Assembly (NCBI RefSeq): GCF_016428915.1
Contig: NZ_JAELTP010000024.1
Span: 1-58,951, forward strand
Reading direction: 5' to 3'
Source of the DNA: Pandoraea sp. ASV26
GTDB lineage: Bacteria > Pseudomonadota > Gammaproteobacteria > Burkholderiales > Burkholderiaceae
Length of the DNA: 58,951 nucleotides
The position numbers and the translations under genes were made by a program. How positions within the stretch are numbered: position 1 is the first letter of the stretch; each line of letters opens with the position of its first letter. Below the pieces are notes generated by a model, which worked only from the letters and a program-made list of their open reading frames with translations, ran no database searches and was not told the origin of the DNA. This document shows positions 27,482 through 36,392 of this stretch, in pieces.

Positions 27482-29710
27482 TCAGAAGTCGATCTTGGCA
27501 TTCAGACTGAGCGTGCGCGGCGCGCCGACCTGCAAGTAGTTTTCCTGGTAGTAGGTCCAGTACTTGTGGTTGGTCAGGTTGGTGACGTTGGCACGCAGCG
27601 TGACCATCTTGCCGTACACGCGGGTACGGTACCCCACACCGGCGTCGACCAGCGCGCTCGGATTGATGAAGTGCACGTTGCCCGAGTCGATCGCCATGCC
27701 GCCGAGGTATCGCACCCCCGCCTGGAAGTACAGCCCCTGAACGGCCGGCACGCGCCACGTCGCCTGCATGGCAGCCTGCCAGTTCGGGGCACCGACGGCG
27801 CGGTTGCCGCTCACCCCCGCCGCCGCGTTGATGTACTTTGCGTCGAGCCCCATCAGGCTGGCATCCAGCGTCAGGCTGCGCAGCACGTCCACCGAGCCGT
27901 TGAGTTCCACGCCCTGATAGCGCACCTTGCCATCCTGCACGAAATAGTTGGCGCTATTGGTGTACTCGGCGCCGCGCTCGATGCGGAACACGGCAGCGGT
28001 GGCGCGCCAACGGCCCTGATCGGTCTTCACGCCCACTTCGTATTGATGGCTGCGGATCGGCGCCATCTGCTGATTGGCGTTCTTGGTCGAGCTGTCGGCC
28101 GTGCCGCCCTGCTCCAGCGATTCGACGTAGCTGGTGTAGAACGTCAGGTCACTGCGCGGCGAGAACATCAGCGCCACGGTCGGCGTGACCGGTGAGGCGT
28201 GATAGTTGGTCGCGCCCGACGTGGCCGACGCGTGCGCAATTTCCTCGTACGACTCGTAGCGCACACCGGCGAGCAGCGACCACGGCCCGTAGGAGAGGCG
28301 ATCGCTCGCGAAGATCGCGCGCTGCGTCAGCTTGTCGTCACCGTAAGTGCCGCCGCTGAAGTTGACGTTGTTCGCCGAGAAGATCGTCGGCGAGTAGATA
28401 TTGCCCGAGCCGACCACGACCTTGGGCGTGTTGACCGACTTGTTCGACAGCAGCACCAGGGTGCTCGCGCCGAGCACCACTTCATGCTTGAGCGGGCCGG
28501 TGTTGAACTTGCCTTCGACGGTGCCCTGCACTTCGTCGAATTCGTAGCTGTGATATTCGGCGCTGATGCGGTCCGAGTAGGCACCCGCGTTGCTCGAGAT
28601 GGTGTACTGGTCCTTCTTGTACTGACGCACCGAATCCGAGTAGCGATACGCAATCTTCGCGACCCAGTCCGAGGCGATCTTGTACTGCACGCCCAGTGTG
28701 GCCATTTTGTAGGTCACGTCCGTATAGGAGCCGTCGCTATACAGGCGCGAGCGGCCGGACAGCGGGTCCGGCACGGCGTACTTGCTGCTGGTGATGACGT
28801 CGACGCCGCCCGAGGTGCGACGGTCTTGCCACATCGTGTCGAAGGTGATCGTGAGGTCGTTGGTCAGACGTGCGTCGAGCCCAAGGCCCACCGAGGTGCG
28901 GTTGATCTTGGCGCTGTCGGCGGCGGCATTGCCCTCCTCGTGCACGGCGTTGAACCGGAAGCCAAAGCGGTCGTCCTTGCCGAAACGCCCGCCGGTATCC
29001 ACATGTTCCTTCCACACGCCGTCTTCGCTCCAGCTCTGGTCGTAGCTCAGCGTGAACTGCTCGGTGGCGCGCTTGGTGACGTAGTTGACGATACCGCCCG
29101 GGCTGCCGAAGCCGTACATGAAGCCGGTCAGGCCCTTGAGCACTTCGATGCGGTCGAACATCTCCAGCGGCATCTCCACGCCGCGGTTCACACTGGCCAT
29201 GCCATCGATCTTGTAGCCATTCAGGTCATCGAGCGGCAGACCGCGCACGGCGAGCGTGGCCGGGTGCGTGCTGTAGCTCGTGCTGATCGACGTGACCGAG
29301 GCGTCGTACTTGACGGCTTCCGAGAGAATGTTGGCCTGACGGTCCTCGATCTCTTCGCCCGAGACGGACTTGATCGAGAACGGTGTGTCGATCTCCGCGT
29401 GGTCGCCGAGCGCGCCGGCACTGGCGCTGCGCTTGAGGCTGGTCGGCGCGATGATCTGCGACGCAGAGACGCTCACTTCGGGCAGCGTGGCTTCGGCTGC
29501 CTGGCCCGCACCGGCACTCGCGACGACCGAGTTGGCGGCCTCCGCGCGGGCCTGCGCTTGTGCGCAGAGCGGCAGCAGCCCGGCCAGGCAAAGGCCAGCG
29601 CCGACGAGTCGTGCGTACAGCACCGAGGTGTGCGGCGCGACGCGGCGAAGCGATTGATGCGGGTGTTGAGGGCAATACGTCAGGGGCGAAGGATCGTGGC
29701 GCATGGTCAT
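27482..29710 (-). CDS. TonB-dependent outer-membrane receptor (siderophore-receptor-like)
   Basis: A 742-residue outer-membrane gated channel. After a signal peptide come a TonB-box region (TLPEVSVSAS), the plug domain (residues about 105-215, with RGLPLDDLNGYKIDG and EVLKGLTGFMYGFGSPGGIVNYVTKR) and a 22-strand barrel ending in the canonical Phe (LSLNAKIDF). By sequence it falls with FhuE/FpvA-type receptors, yet no Fur box is seen and no siderophore gene is near. It lies in a block with its own TonB-ExbBD, a phytase-type phosphatase and LacI; a phosphorylated or ferric-chelate substrate such as phytate is proposed. The start is ATG 29710; a short (AC)n tract lies just upstream. Confidence 0.92.
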   Translation of the reverse strand: MTMRHDPSPLTYCPQHPHQSLRRVAPHTSVLYARLVGAGLCLAGLLPLCAQAQARAEAANSVVASAGAGQAAEATLPEVSVSASQIIAPTSLKRSASAGALGDHAEIDTPFSIKSVSGEEIEDRQANILSEAVKYDASVTSISTSYSTHPATLAVRGLPLDDLNGYKIDGMASVNRGVEMPLEMFDRIEVLKGLTGFMYGFGSPGGIVNYVTKRATEQFTLSYDQSWSEDGVWKEHVDTGGRFGKDDRFGFRFNAVHEEGNAAADSAKINRTSVGLGLDARLTNDLTITFDTMWQDRRTSGGVDVITSSKYAVPDPLSGRSRLYSDGSYTDVTYKMATLGVQYKIASDWVAKIAYRYSDSVRQYKKDQYTISSNAGAYSDRISAEYHSYEFDEVQGTVEGKFNTGPLKHEVVLGASTLVLLSNKSVNTPKVVVGSGNIYSPTIFSANNVNFSGGTYGDDKLTQRAIFASDRLSYGPWSLLAGVRYESYEEIAHASATSGATNYHASPVTPTVALMFSPRSDLTFYTSYVESLEQGGTADSSTKNANQQMAPIRSHQYEVGVKTDQGRWRATAAVFRIERGAEYTNSANYFVQDGKVRYQGVELNGSVDVLRSLTLDASLMGLDAKYINAAAGVSGNRAVGAPNWQAAMQATWRVPAVQGLYFQAGVRYLGGMAIDSGNVHFINPSALVDAGVGYRTRVYGKMVTLRANVTNLTNHKYWTYYQENYLQVGAPRTLSLNAKIDF

Positions 29711-29976
29711 CAAGAGGTTCGTGTGCGTGTGTGTGTCTGTTTCGCCGCGCGCTCGCGCCTCATGGCGAAGAGCGCGCGCGTCGCTCCCCGCCCGGGGGCG
29801 TGAGCCGTCCGGCGTGCTTTATGGGTATTCGGTATGGGTGCTGGGTAGTGCGTGCCAGCGATGTCTGACGGCGGCCTGTCCGTGATACCGGCTACGTGAC
29901 GCAATGCGTCGGTATCGTCACCGGCTGCCGCAGGTCATCACGGACAAGTCACGCAAGGCGATCGAACAGTGGGCCG
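29711..29976. other. Gap between exbD and receptor gene with (AC)n tract and stem-loop
   Basis: The receptor-side end carries a 20-bp GT/AC-rich tract (29721-29740; (AC)n on the coding strand) about 11 bp before the receptor ATG. A bulged stem-loop (GATACC...GACGC-AAT-GCGTC-GGTATC, 29884-29916) lies about 60 bp downstream of exbD and may end or attenuate transcription. No Fur-box-like sequence was found. Confidence 0.4.
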
Positions 29977-30396
29977 TCAGTGCTTGTCGGCCTCGCTTAC
30001 GAAACCGATCTTGGCCAGACCGCCGGACTGCGCGGCGGCCATGACCTGCATCACGTCCTCGTAGGGCGTTTTGCGGTCGGCGCGCAGGTGCAGTTCGGGT
30101 TGTGTCTGCTCACGCGCGGCATCGGCAATCAGGGCTTTCATGCCGTCAACATCAACGACGCGATCGTTCCAGTGAATGACGCCGGTGGCGTCGATCGCGA
30201 CGTCGATGGTTTGCGGCTTGACCTCGGCGGGGGCCGACGCCGCGCGCGGCAGATCGATCTTCACCGCGTGCTGCAAGGCGGGCATGGTGATGATGAAGAT
30301 CACCAGCAGCACCAGCATCACGTCGACCAGCGGGGTCGTGTTGATCTCGGGATTGAAATCGTCGTCGAACTCGTCGTGCATCGTGGCGCCGGCCAT
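29977..30396 (-). CDS. exbD: ExbD, TonB-complex proton channel subunit
   Basis: A 139-residue ExbD/TolR protein. A short cytoplasmic N-terminus (FNPEINTTPLVDVMLVLLVIFIIT) leads into the single membrane helix with the essential Asp in PLVDVMLVLL; the periplasmic domain follows (LHLRADRKTPYEDVMQVMAAAQ). The ATG follows the exbB stop without a gap. With ExbB it converts proton flow to TonB movement that opens the adjacent receptor. Confidence 0.95.
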   Translation of the reverse strand: MAGATMHDEFDDDFNPEINTTPLVDVMLVLLVIFIITMPALQHAVKIDLPRAASAPAEVKPQTIDVAIDATGVIHWNDRVVDVDGMKALIADAAREQTQPELHLRADRKTPYEDVMQVMAAAQSGGLAKIGFVSEADKH

Positions 30397-31167
30397 TTAC
30401 GCAGCCTCCGGCAGGGTGTCGCGACGGGGCTCGGCCTGCGCACCCGCTGGCACGGCGTGCAGCTCGCCACTGGCCTCGCCGTCTTCCGGCAGGCGCTGGC
30501 CGGCCACGATCATGTCGTGAAGGCCGTAGCTGAACGCCGAGAGCGACGCCACCGATGTCTTGTTGGCGCGCAGCAGGGCGTTGTAGGCGAGCGAGGCGGG
30601 AATTGCCACCGCGAGCCCGAGCGCCGTCATCACCAGCGTCTCGCCCACCGGCCCGGCCACTTCGCCAATGCTGGCCTGCCCCGATGCGCCGATGGTCATC
30701 AGCGCGTGATAAATGCCCCAGACGGTGCCGAACAGGCCGACGAACGGTGCGCTCGACCCCACCGTGGCCAGCACCGGCATGCCGCTTTGCATGCGCACCT
30801 GGCAGCGCGAGATGCGCTCACGCAGCGCACGCACCAGCCAATCGGACAGCACCGGCGGCGTGCGTCCCGCGTGGGTGGCCTGATGATGTTGCAGCGTCGC
30901 GCTCAGGCTCGTGCGGGCCAGATCGACGAACGGATTGCTGCGGGCGTCGCCGCGCAACGCCTTGACGCCATCGCGCAGCGAACCGGCTTGCCAGAAGTCG
31001 CCGGCAGCTTGCGCGGCCATGCGCCGAAGGCGCCAGTTGGCGATCGCCTTGGTGACAATCACGTACCACGATGCCACCGACATCACAAAGAGCATGAGCG
31101 CGACGCCCTTGATGACGCTGTCGGACTGGGCCCACAGTGCGTCGAATCCGAATTGGGGAGTTGCCAT
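30397..31167 (-). CDS. exbB: ExbB, TonB-complex proton channel subunit
   Basis: A 256-residue ExbB/TolQ/MotA-type protein with three membrane helices (residues about 20-40, 130-155, 175-195). Family signatures SSAPFVGLFGTVWGIYHALMTIG and VMTALGLAVAIPASLAYNALLR are intact. GAGG lies 7 nt before the ATG. The C-terminal 25 residues are a hydrophilic extension. Encoded 27 bp after tonB and directly before exbD. Confidence 0.95.
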   Translation of the reverse strand: MATPQFGFDALWAQSDSVIKGVALMLFVMSVASWYVIVTKAIANWRLRRMAAQAAGDFWQAGSLRDGVKALRGDARSNPFVDLARTSLSATLQHHQATHAGRTPPVLSDWLVRALRERISRCQVRMQSGMPVLATVGSSAPFVGLFGTVWGIYHALMTIGASGQASIGEVAGPVGETLVMTALGLAVAIPASLAYNALLRANKTSVASLSAFSYGLHDMIVAGQRLPEDGEASGELHAVPAGAQAEPRRDTLPEAA

Positions 31168-31194
31168 GATTTGCCTCGAAAAAAGGAATGCGGG

Positions 31195-32013
31195 TCAGGT
31201 GTCGAGCGAGAAACGCAGCGGCACGATCACATAGACGGCTTGCGGCTTGCCGTCCTCGGTATAGGGTTTGAAGACGGCCTGCTGTGCGGCGCGCACGCCG
31301 GCGGCGTCCAGGCTGGGCGAGCCCGACGACTGGCGCACGATGACTTCGCGCGGCAAGCCGTCGGTGCCGACCAATACGCGCACCGTCACCACGCCTTCTT
31401 CGCCCATGCGGCGCGAAGCATCGGGGTAGACGAGCACCGGCGCGCGCAGGTATTGCACGCCGTGGGTGATGGTGCGCGGTGTCGCCGGTACAACCGGGGC
31501 GGGTGCCGTCGCGGACGTGGCAGGACTCGCGGAGGTCGCCGGTGCCGCCGGTGCCGCCGACGACGGCGTGCTGTCTTGCGCCGACGCGCTCGGTGCGGGG
31601 GTTGGCGTCGGAGCGGCTGCCGGCGCAGGCGAGCGCGTGGGCGTAGGGGTAGGTACAGGCTTCGGCTGCGGCGTGACGTGCGGAATCGGCTTGGCCGGTT
31701 GCGGGGCAGACGGTGGTGCAGGCGGCGTCGGCGCTTCCTGCACCAGCGTTGCGTAGATTGGCGCGAGCCCCTTCACCACCGGCGGGTCGCTGGGCAGATG
31801 CAACATCAACGCGAGGCCGCCAGCGTGCGCAGCGATGACGGCAACCAGCAGCAGTGAGCGTCGGCCATCCCGCCAGCGATTGGCAGCACCGCGTGCGCCC
31901 GGCTTGCCGTGCAGCCACGCGGCAAGCGAGCGCGCCGTCTCGGGCGAGCCGGCCAGCCAGCGAGGCAGTGGCGAAACTTGCAGCGGCGGCATCGTGCCAT
32001 TCGCTCCAGACAT
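31195..32013 (-). CDS. tonB: TonB energy transducer
   Basis: A 272-residue TonB. A hydrophilic N-terminal segment of about 50 residues is followed by the membrane helix (SLLLVAVIAAHAGGLALML), a long Pro/Thr/Ala-rich periplasmic spacer (about 85-180, many PxP repeats) and the C-terminal TonB domain (GVVTVRVLVGTDGLPREVIV, AVFKPYTEDGKPQAVYVIVPLRF). AAGGAG 7 nt before the ATG at 32013 decides the start. The region upstream carries two copies of a palindrome that also occurs at the binding-protein gene, tying tonB to the nearby lacI gene. Confidence 0.93.
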   Translation of the reverse strand: MSGANGTMPPLQVSPLPRWLAGSPETARSLAAWLHGKPGARGAANRWRDGRRSLLLVAVIAAHAGGLALMLHLPSDPPVVKGLAPIYATLVQEAPTPPAPPSAPQPAKPIPHVTPQPKPVPTPTPTRSPAPAAAPTPTPAPSASAQDSTPSSAAPAAPATSASPATSATAPAPVVPATPRTITHGVQYLRAPVLVYPDASRRMGEEGVVTVRVLVGTDGLPREVIVRQSSGSPSLDAAGVRAAQQAVFKPYTEDGKPQAVYVIVPLRFSLDT

Positions 32014-32098
32014 CAAACTCTCCTTGTGCGTCACGTGTGGCGCAGGTCAGTCATCGGCACCGAATCCTGCTCGCCCGTCCGGGCGATGAAATCGCAAA

Positions 32099-32116
32099 TT
32101 TGCACACGAGTGCAAA
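32099..32116. promoter_or_regulatory. Candidate LacI operator O1 upstream of tonB
   Basis: TTTGCACACGAGTGCAAA is an 18-bp palindrome with a central CG, the typical design of LacI-family operators. It lies 86-103 bp before the tonB ATG. Its right half, reverse-complemented (TTTGCACTC), is identical to the left half of the site at 37534-37551. Confidence 0.7.
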
Positions 32117-32268
32117 ATCGGACGGGAAGGAATTGATTCGGACAACGACGTGCAGTGTAGAAATCGCGCATTACGTCACCGTGACAAGGCTGGCGGCCCC
32201 TAATGAATTTTTTGTGTCGTCTGCGTGACAGTCACATGCCGCGAAAAATACGTCGCGCGTCATCGAAA

Positions 32269-32284
32269 TTGCACACAAGTGCAA
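32269..32284. promoter_or_regulatory. Candidate LacI operator O2 upstream of tonB
   Basis: TTGCACACAAGTGCAA repeats the dyad TTGCAC-N4-GTGCAA of O1. The centres of O1 and O2 are 169 bp apart (close to 16 helical turns), which would suit looping by a tetrameric or paired LacI protein. It lies between the end of the inositol-phosphatase gene (32309) and tonB. Confidence 0.65.
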
Positions 32285-32308
32285 TGGCGACGAAATAAAC
32301 GCCACGCG

Positions 32309-33271
32309 TCACGCAGTGTCCTCGCCCGCATCGACCTCATGGCGCCACGAGGCGCGAACCACCGTGTCGAGCGTATCGAACAGCGCAGGCCCGGCGGACA
32401 AGATCGGATTGCCGCGCTGCAAGCCGCCGTCTGCGAGGAAGTCGTTGGCACGGCCGCCTGCCTCCGTCACGAGCACAATGCCCGCGAGGCAGTCCCACGC
32501 GTGGATGTGCGGTTCGTAGTAGCCGATGAGGCGTCCGGCGGCGACGTATGCCATCATCAGCGCGCCCGAGCCAATGCGCACGAACATGCCGCCGCGTGCG
32601 AGCCAGGCGTCGACGAAAGCCAGGAACGCCGCGCGATCCACACGATGCGACACGCCCAGACCGAGCACGCCTTGCGTCGGCGCCGTGACGTCAGCCACCC
32701 GCAACGGTGTCGTGGCACCGCCATCAAGGGCATCGGTCTGGCCGTCCGGATGAGATGACGCGCACGACACCGCGGCCTTCGCATTGACGACGAACGCGCC
32801 ACGGCCTTGCGCGGCGTGAAACAGCTCGTCGGCGTTGGGGTCGTAGACCGCACCGATCACGGGCTCGCCGTCGATCATCACCGCTATCGACACGCACCAC
32901 GCATGCATGCCGTGCAAAAAGCACGCCGTACCGTCGATCGGATCGACCACCCACACCACGCGCGACGCCTTGGGAAAACGGCCGGCGGCCGCACTCTCCT
33001 CACCGAGAAAAGCGTCGCCGGGAAAATCGGCGGCAACGCGCTCGCGCACCAGCCGCTCGATCTCGCGATCGGCCACACTCACGACGTCCTGCACGCCCTT
33101 GTATTCGACGACGAGCGTGTCGCGCGCGCGAAACATGCCGAGCGCGCGCAGACCGGCTTCGCGCGCCACGGCCTGCGCGAGGCGATAGCGGGCATCGAGG
33201 GCATCGAGGGCATCACGGACGATATCGCCTGCGGCGTCATGACCGGGTCGTTGACGATCGGGCGCGGTCAT
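32309..33271 (-). CDS. Inositol monophosphatase family enzyme
   Basis: A 320-residue cytoplasmic Mg-dependent phosphatase of the IMPase/HisN/CysQ superfamily. Metal-binding motifs are intact: GEES at about 90-93, DPIDGT at 110-115 and WDCLAGIVLVTEAGG near residue 268. Substrates in the family are inositol phosphates, histidinol phosphate or PAP. The start overlaps the ATPase gene stop (ATGA), so it is the last gene of the ABC operon; this makes an imported phosphorylated polyol or sugar the likely substrate. About 55 residues are longer than typical SuhB, mostly N-terminal and a Ser/Asp-rich insert. Confidence 0.9.
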   Translation of the reverse strand: MTAPDRQRPGHDAAGDIVRDALDALDARYRLAQAVAREAGLRALGMFRARDTLVVEYKGVQDVVSVADREIERLVRERVAADFPGDAFLGEESAAAGRFPKASRVVWVVDPIDGTACFLHGMHAWCVSIAVMIDGEPVIGAVYDPNADELFHAAQGRGAFVVNAKAAVSCASSHPDGQTDALDGGATTPLRVADVTAPTQGVLGLGVSHRVDRAAFLAFVDAWLARGGMFVRIGSGALMMAYVAAGRLIGYYEPHIHAWDCLAGIVLVTEAGGRANDFLADGGLQRGNPILSAGPALFDTLDTVVRASWRHEVDAGEDTA

Positions 33272-34401
33272 TGCGCGGCCCCGACAATGGCGGCGCCGCG
33301 CGCATGCAGGCCGACGGCTACGCGCGTGCCGACGGGGAACGGGGTTTCAAACTGATGGGACAAGACCACAAGGGCTCCTGCTGAGGATTGAACGAGGTAT
33401 TGCGTGGCGCGCCCCAGATAGGTAACGCGCCGGATTTCACCGGGCAGGCCGCGCGGCGCGTCTGCGCGACTGTCCGGCCCGGCAAGCGGCTGCAACGTAA
33501 GGGCTTCGGGACGGATCGCTACGCGCGCAGTGGCGAGCGACGGGCCGTCGTAGCGCAGCGTGAGCGGCAGACCATGGAAATCGCACTGCACCTGACCGAC
33601 GCCGCGTTGCGTGACCGGCAAATCGACGAGATTGGCGTTGCCGATGAATTGCGCGACGAACGCGTCGGCCGGTTGCTCGACGAGCGCGCGCGGCGTGTCT
33701 TGCTGCGCGATGCGCCCCTCGTGCATGACGATGACCTGATCGGAAATCGCGAGCGCTTCTTCCTGATCGTGCGTGACGTACACGACCGTCAGACCGAGTT
33801 GCGTTTGCAGGTCGCGAATGTCGTCGCGCACACGCACACGCAGTTGGGCGTCGAGATTCGAGAGCGGCTCGTCGAACAGCATCACCTCGGGGGCGAGCAC
33901 CAGCGCACGCGCCACGGCCACACGCTGCTGCTGGCCGCCGGAGAGTTCTGCCGGCATGCGCTGTACGTGTGAGGCCAGGCCAACACGGGCCAGCGCTTCG
34001 AGCACTCGCTCGTGGATCTCGCGCTTGGGCACGCGCGTGACCGTGAGGCCATAGGCCACGTTGTCGAACACGCTCATGTGAGGGAACAGCGCATACGACT
34101 GGAACACCATGCTGACATCGCGCTGCTGGGCGCCGAGCCGGGTGACGTCGCGCCCGCCGAGCGTGATACGGCCCGCGTCGGGCAACTCCAGCCCGGCAAT
34201 CAAACGCAGCGTGGTTGTCTTGCCACAGCCGCTCGGCCCGAGCAGCGTGGTCAGTGTGCCGGGCGAGATGGTGAACGACAGCTCGGGAATCGCAACGTGA
34301 TCGCCCCACGACTTTCTTACGCGATCGAACACCAGCGCGCCGCGCGCGTCGCCCTCCGACGGGGCATCGAAGGTATTGAAAGACAACTGCGAAGCGCTCA
34401 T
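33268..34401 (-). CDS. ABC transporter ATP-binding protein (FbpC/PotA type)
   Basis: A 377-residue ATPase. Walker A GPSGCGKT, Q-loop VFQSYALFPHMSVFDNVAYGL, signature LSGGQQQR, Walker B VMLFDEPLSNLD, H-loop VTHDQEEAL, and a C-terminal TOBE domain. AAGGAG lies 8 nt before the ATG at 34401, which overlaps the permease stop by 4 bp; the frame is open further upstream but without similarity. It energises the fused permease encoded just upstream. Confidence 0.93.
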   Translation of the reverse strand: MSASQLSFNTFDAPSEGDARGALVFDRVRKSWGDHVAIPELSFTISPGTLTTLLGPSGCGKTTTLRLIAGLELPDAGRITLGGRDVTRLGAQQRDVSMVFQSYALFPHMSVFDNVAYGLTVTRVPKREIHERVLEALARVGLASHVQRMPAELSGGQQQRVAVARALVLAPEVMLFDEPLSNLDAQLRVRVRDDIRDLQTQLGLTVVYVTHDQEEALAISDQVIVMHEGRIAQQDTPRALVEQPADAFVAQFIGNANLVDLPVTQRGVGQVQCDFHGLPLTLRYDGPSLATARVAIRPEALTLQPLAGPDSRADAPRGLPGEIRRVTYLGRATQYLVQSSAGALVVLSHQFETPFPVGTRVAVGLHARGAAIVGAAQ

Positions 34402-36392
34402 GTCAGAGACTCCTTGGCCGGCAACGCGACCGCATGGGGGTATCGGGGCACGGCGGTGAGCCGGCGCTCCCCGGCGCGCAGTGCGCCTTCGAGCGACACG
34501 ACGATGGCGAACAGCGCGACCACCAGCACGCCGGCGTACGCCAGCGCCGGGCCGTAGCTGCCGTTGGAGATCAGGCCGATGAGATAGGTCGTGGCGAGGT
34601 CGTGATCGGCGCTGACGAGGAAGACGACCGCACTCACCGCCGTGGCCGCACGCACGAACCCGTAGATCAGCGCGGCGGCGCACGCGGGGCGCAGCAGCGG
34701 CAGCAGCACACGACGCAATGTGGTCCATTGACCGGCGCGCAGCGTCGCCGACGCTTCATCCAGACTCGGATCGATCTGAGCCAACGCACCGACCGTGGTG
34801 CGCAGCCCCATCGGCATATTGCGGAACACGAACGACAGCACGAGGATGGCGCCGGTGCCGGTCAACATGAGCGGCGCGGCGTTGAAGGTTTGCGCGTAGG
34901 CCAGGCCGATCACCGTGCCGGGAATCGCGAACGCCGCGACCAGCGTGGCTTCCAGCAAACGACGGCCCGGGAACCGGCGACGCGCGATCAGCCAGCCGCC
35001 GAGTACCGCCGCCGCTGCCGTGAGCGGGGCGGCAATGGCGGACAGACGTAGCGTCTCGAGCGCCGACGGCCACGCCTGACCGGTCAATCTCAGCGACCCT
35101 CCCTCGATGTCGATACCGAACACGTCGACCAGATGGGCAGACGTCCAGTGGAAATCGACGCCCCAAAGCGTGACGAAACCGCCCGCGAGCAACGTGCCGT
35201 ACACGGCGGCGCTCAGCAGACACCACGGCGTGACGAGCGCCGTCAGGCCCCATGACAAACGCGTGTCCAGCGGCAATGCCGTCGTCGCCCCGCCCTTGCC
35301 GCCGACAGCGACGTAGCTGCGCTCGCCGAGCCAGCGGCGTTGCAGCACGAAGACCGCCAGCGCAAGCAGCAATAGCCAGAGGGCCAGCGCCGCCGCGCGC
35401 CCCGGGTCCTGTTCGGCGCCCACCACGGCGAAATACAGATCGGAGGACAGCACGCGGAAGTTGCCACCGAGCACGAGCGGATTGCCGAAGTCGGCGAGGC
35501 TTTCGATGAAGCACAGCAGCAGCGCGTTGGCGAGGCCCGGACGCATCATCGGCAAGGTCACGGTCTTGAAGGTCTGCCAGCGCGTGGCGCGCAGCGTGGC
35601 CGCCGCTTCCTCCAGCACCGCTGGCAGACGTTGCACGACGCCGAGCACGGTGAGAAACGCCACCGGGGTGAACGCCAGGCATTGTGCGAGCCACAAGCCG
35701 GTCGGGCCGTACAGCCAGCGTCCGGCGGGAATGCCGAACAGGTCGGCCACGCCACGTGTGATGGCGCCGTTGCGACCGAGCAGCAGAATCAGCGCGAGGC
35801 CGACCGCGAACGGCGGTGTGATGACCGGCAGCAGCGCGATACCGCGCAGCAGAGCACCGCCCACGCGCGAGCGGGCGAGCCAGTGGCGCGCGGCCAACAA
35901 TGCGAGCGCCGTGCCGAGCAGCGTCGCCGACACGGCAGACGCGACGCCGAGCGCGATCGTATGCCAGGCGCTGCCACAGACGCCGTCACCGCGCAGGCAC
36001 GCAAGCCGCCACACGTCCGGTTGCAACACGCCGAGCTTGGCGGCGACGCCGCTGCCAGAACGGTGCCAGGCGCTCGCGAGTCCGCCGAAGCTGCTGTTCA
36101 CGAGTGGCCAGACAACGAACACGAGCAGTGCTGCCACCGTCGCGAAGAGCACCGTCCGCGTGAAACCGTCATGCGGCCACGGGGACACCGCAGACAGACG
36201 CCTGCGCAACGTTTTGCCGGGGATATTGGCATCGGCGGCGGTATTTCCACCGATGTCCATGGGTTCAGACGTTGCGGATTTCTTCGCGCAAGGCGGGCCG
36301 TCAACGCCGCGAGTCCGATCCGACGTTGCCGAACGCGCGTGGCCCGGCGCGTTCGCGTCGACTGTCGCGCGAGGCTTAGCGGGCATGCGCAT
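34398..36392 (-). CDS. ABC transporter permease, fused two-domain (FbpB type)
   Basis: A 664-residue inner-membrane protein with two BPD_transp_1 domains of six helices in one chain, as in FbpB, AfuB and PhnU-type iron/phosphosugar permeases. EAA loops are visible in both halves (EEAAATLRATRWQTFKTVTLP and DEASATLRAGQWTTLRRVLLP). The first 75 or so residues are hydrophilic and unlike the family. Possible ATGs at 36392 and 36386 overlap the binding-protein stop; a later ATG at 36260 would give a more usual N-terminus. Confidence 0.88.
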   Translation of the reverse strand: MRMPAKPRATVDANAPGHARSATSDRTRGVDGPPCAKKSATSEPMDIGGNTAADANIPGKTLRRRLSAVSPWPHDGFTRTVLFATVAALLVFVVWPLVNSSFGGLASAWHRSGSGVAAKLGVLQPDVWRLACLRGDGVCGSAWHTIALGVASAVSATLLGTALALLAARHWLARSRVGGALLRGIALLPVITPPFAVGLALILLLGRNGAITRGVADLFGIPAGRWLYGPTGLWLAQCLAFTPVAFLTVLGVVQRLPAVLEEAAATLRATRWQTFKTVTLPMMRPGLANALLLCFIESLADFGNPLVLGGNFRVLSSDLYFAVVGAEQDPGRAAALALWLLLLALAVFVLQRRWLGERSYVAVGGKGGATTALPLDTRLSWGLTALVTPWCLLSAAVYGTLLAGGFVTLWGVDFHWTSAHLVDVFGIDIEGGSLRLTGQAWPSALETLRLSAIAAPLTAAAAVLGGWLIARRRFPGRRLLEATLVAAFAIPGTVIGLAYAQTFNAAPLMLTGTGAILVLSFVFRNMPMGLRTTVGALAQIDPSLDEASATLRAGQWTTLRRVLLPLLRPACAAALIYGFVRAATAVSAVVFLVSADHDLATTYLIGLISNGSYGPALAYAGVLVVALFAIVVSLEGALRAGERRLTAVPRYPHAVALPAKESLT

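Noticed and set aside
29711-32308. Fur box at the TonB/receptor genes
   Set aside because: I searched by eye for GATAATGATTATC-like 19-mers and found none with convincing similarity in the gaps before the receptor or tonB.
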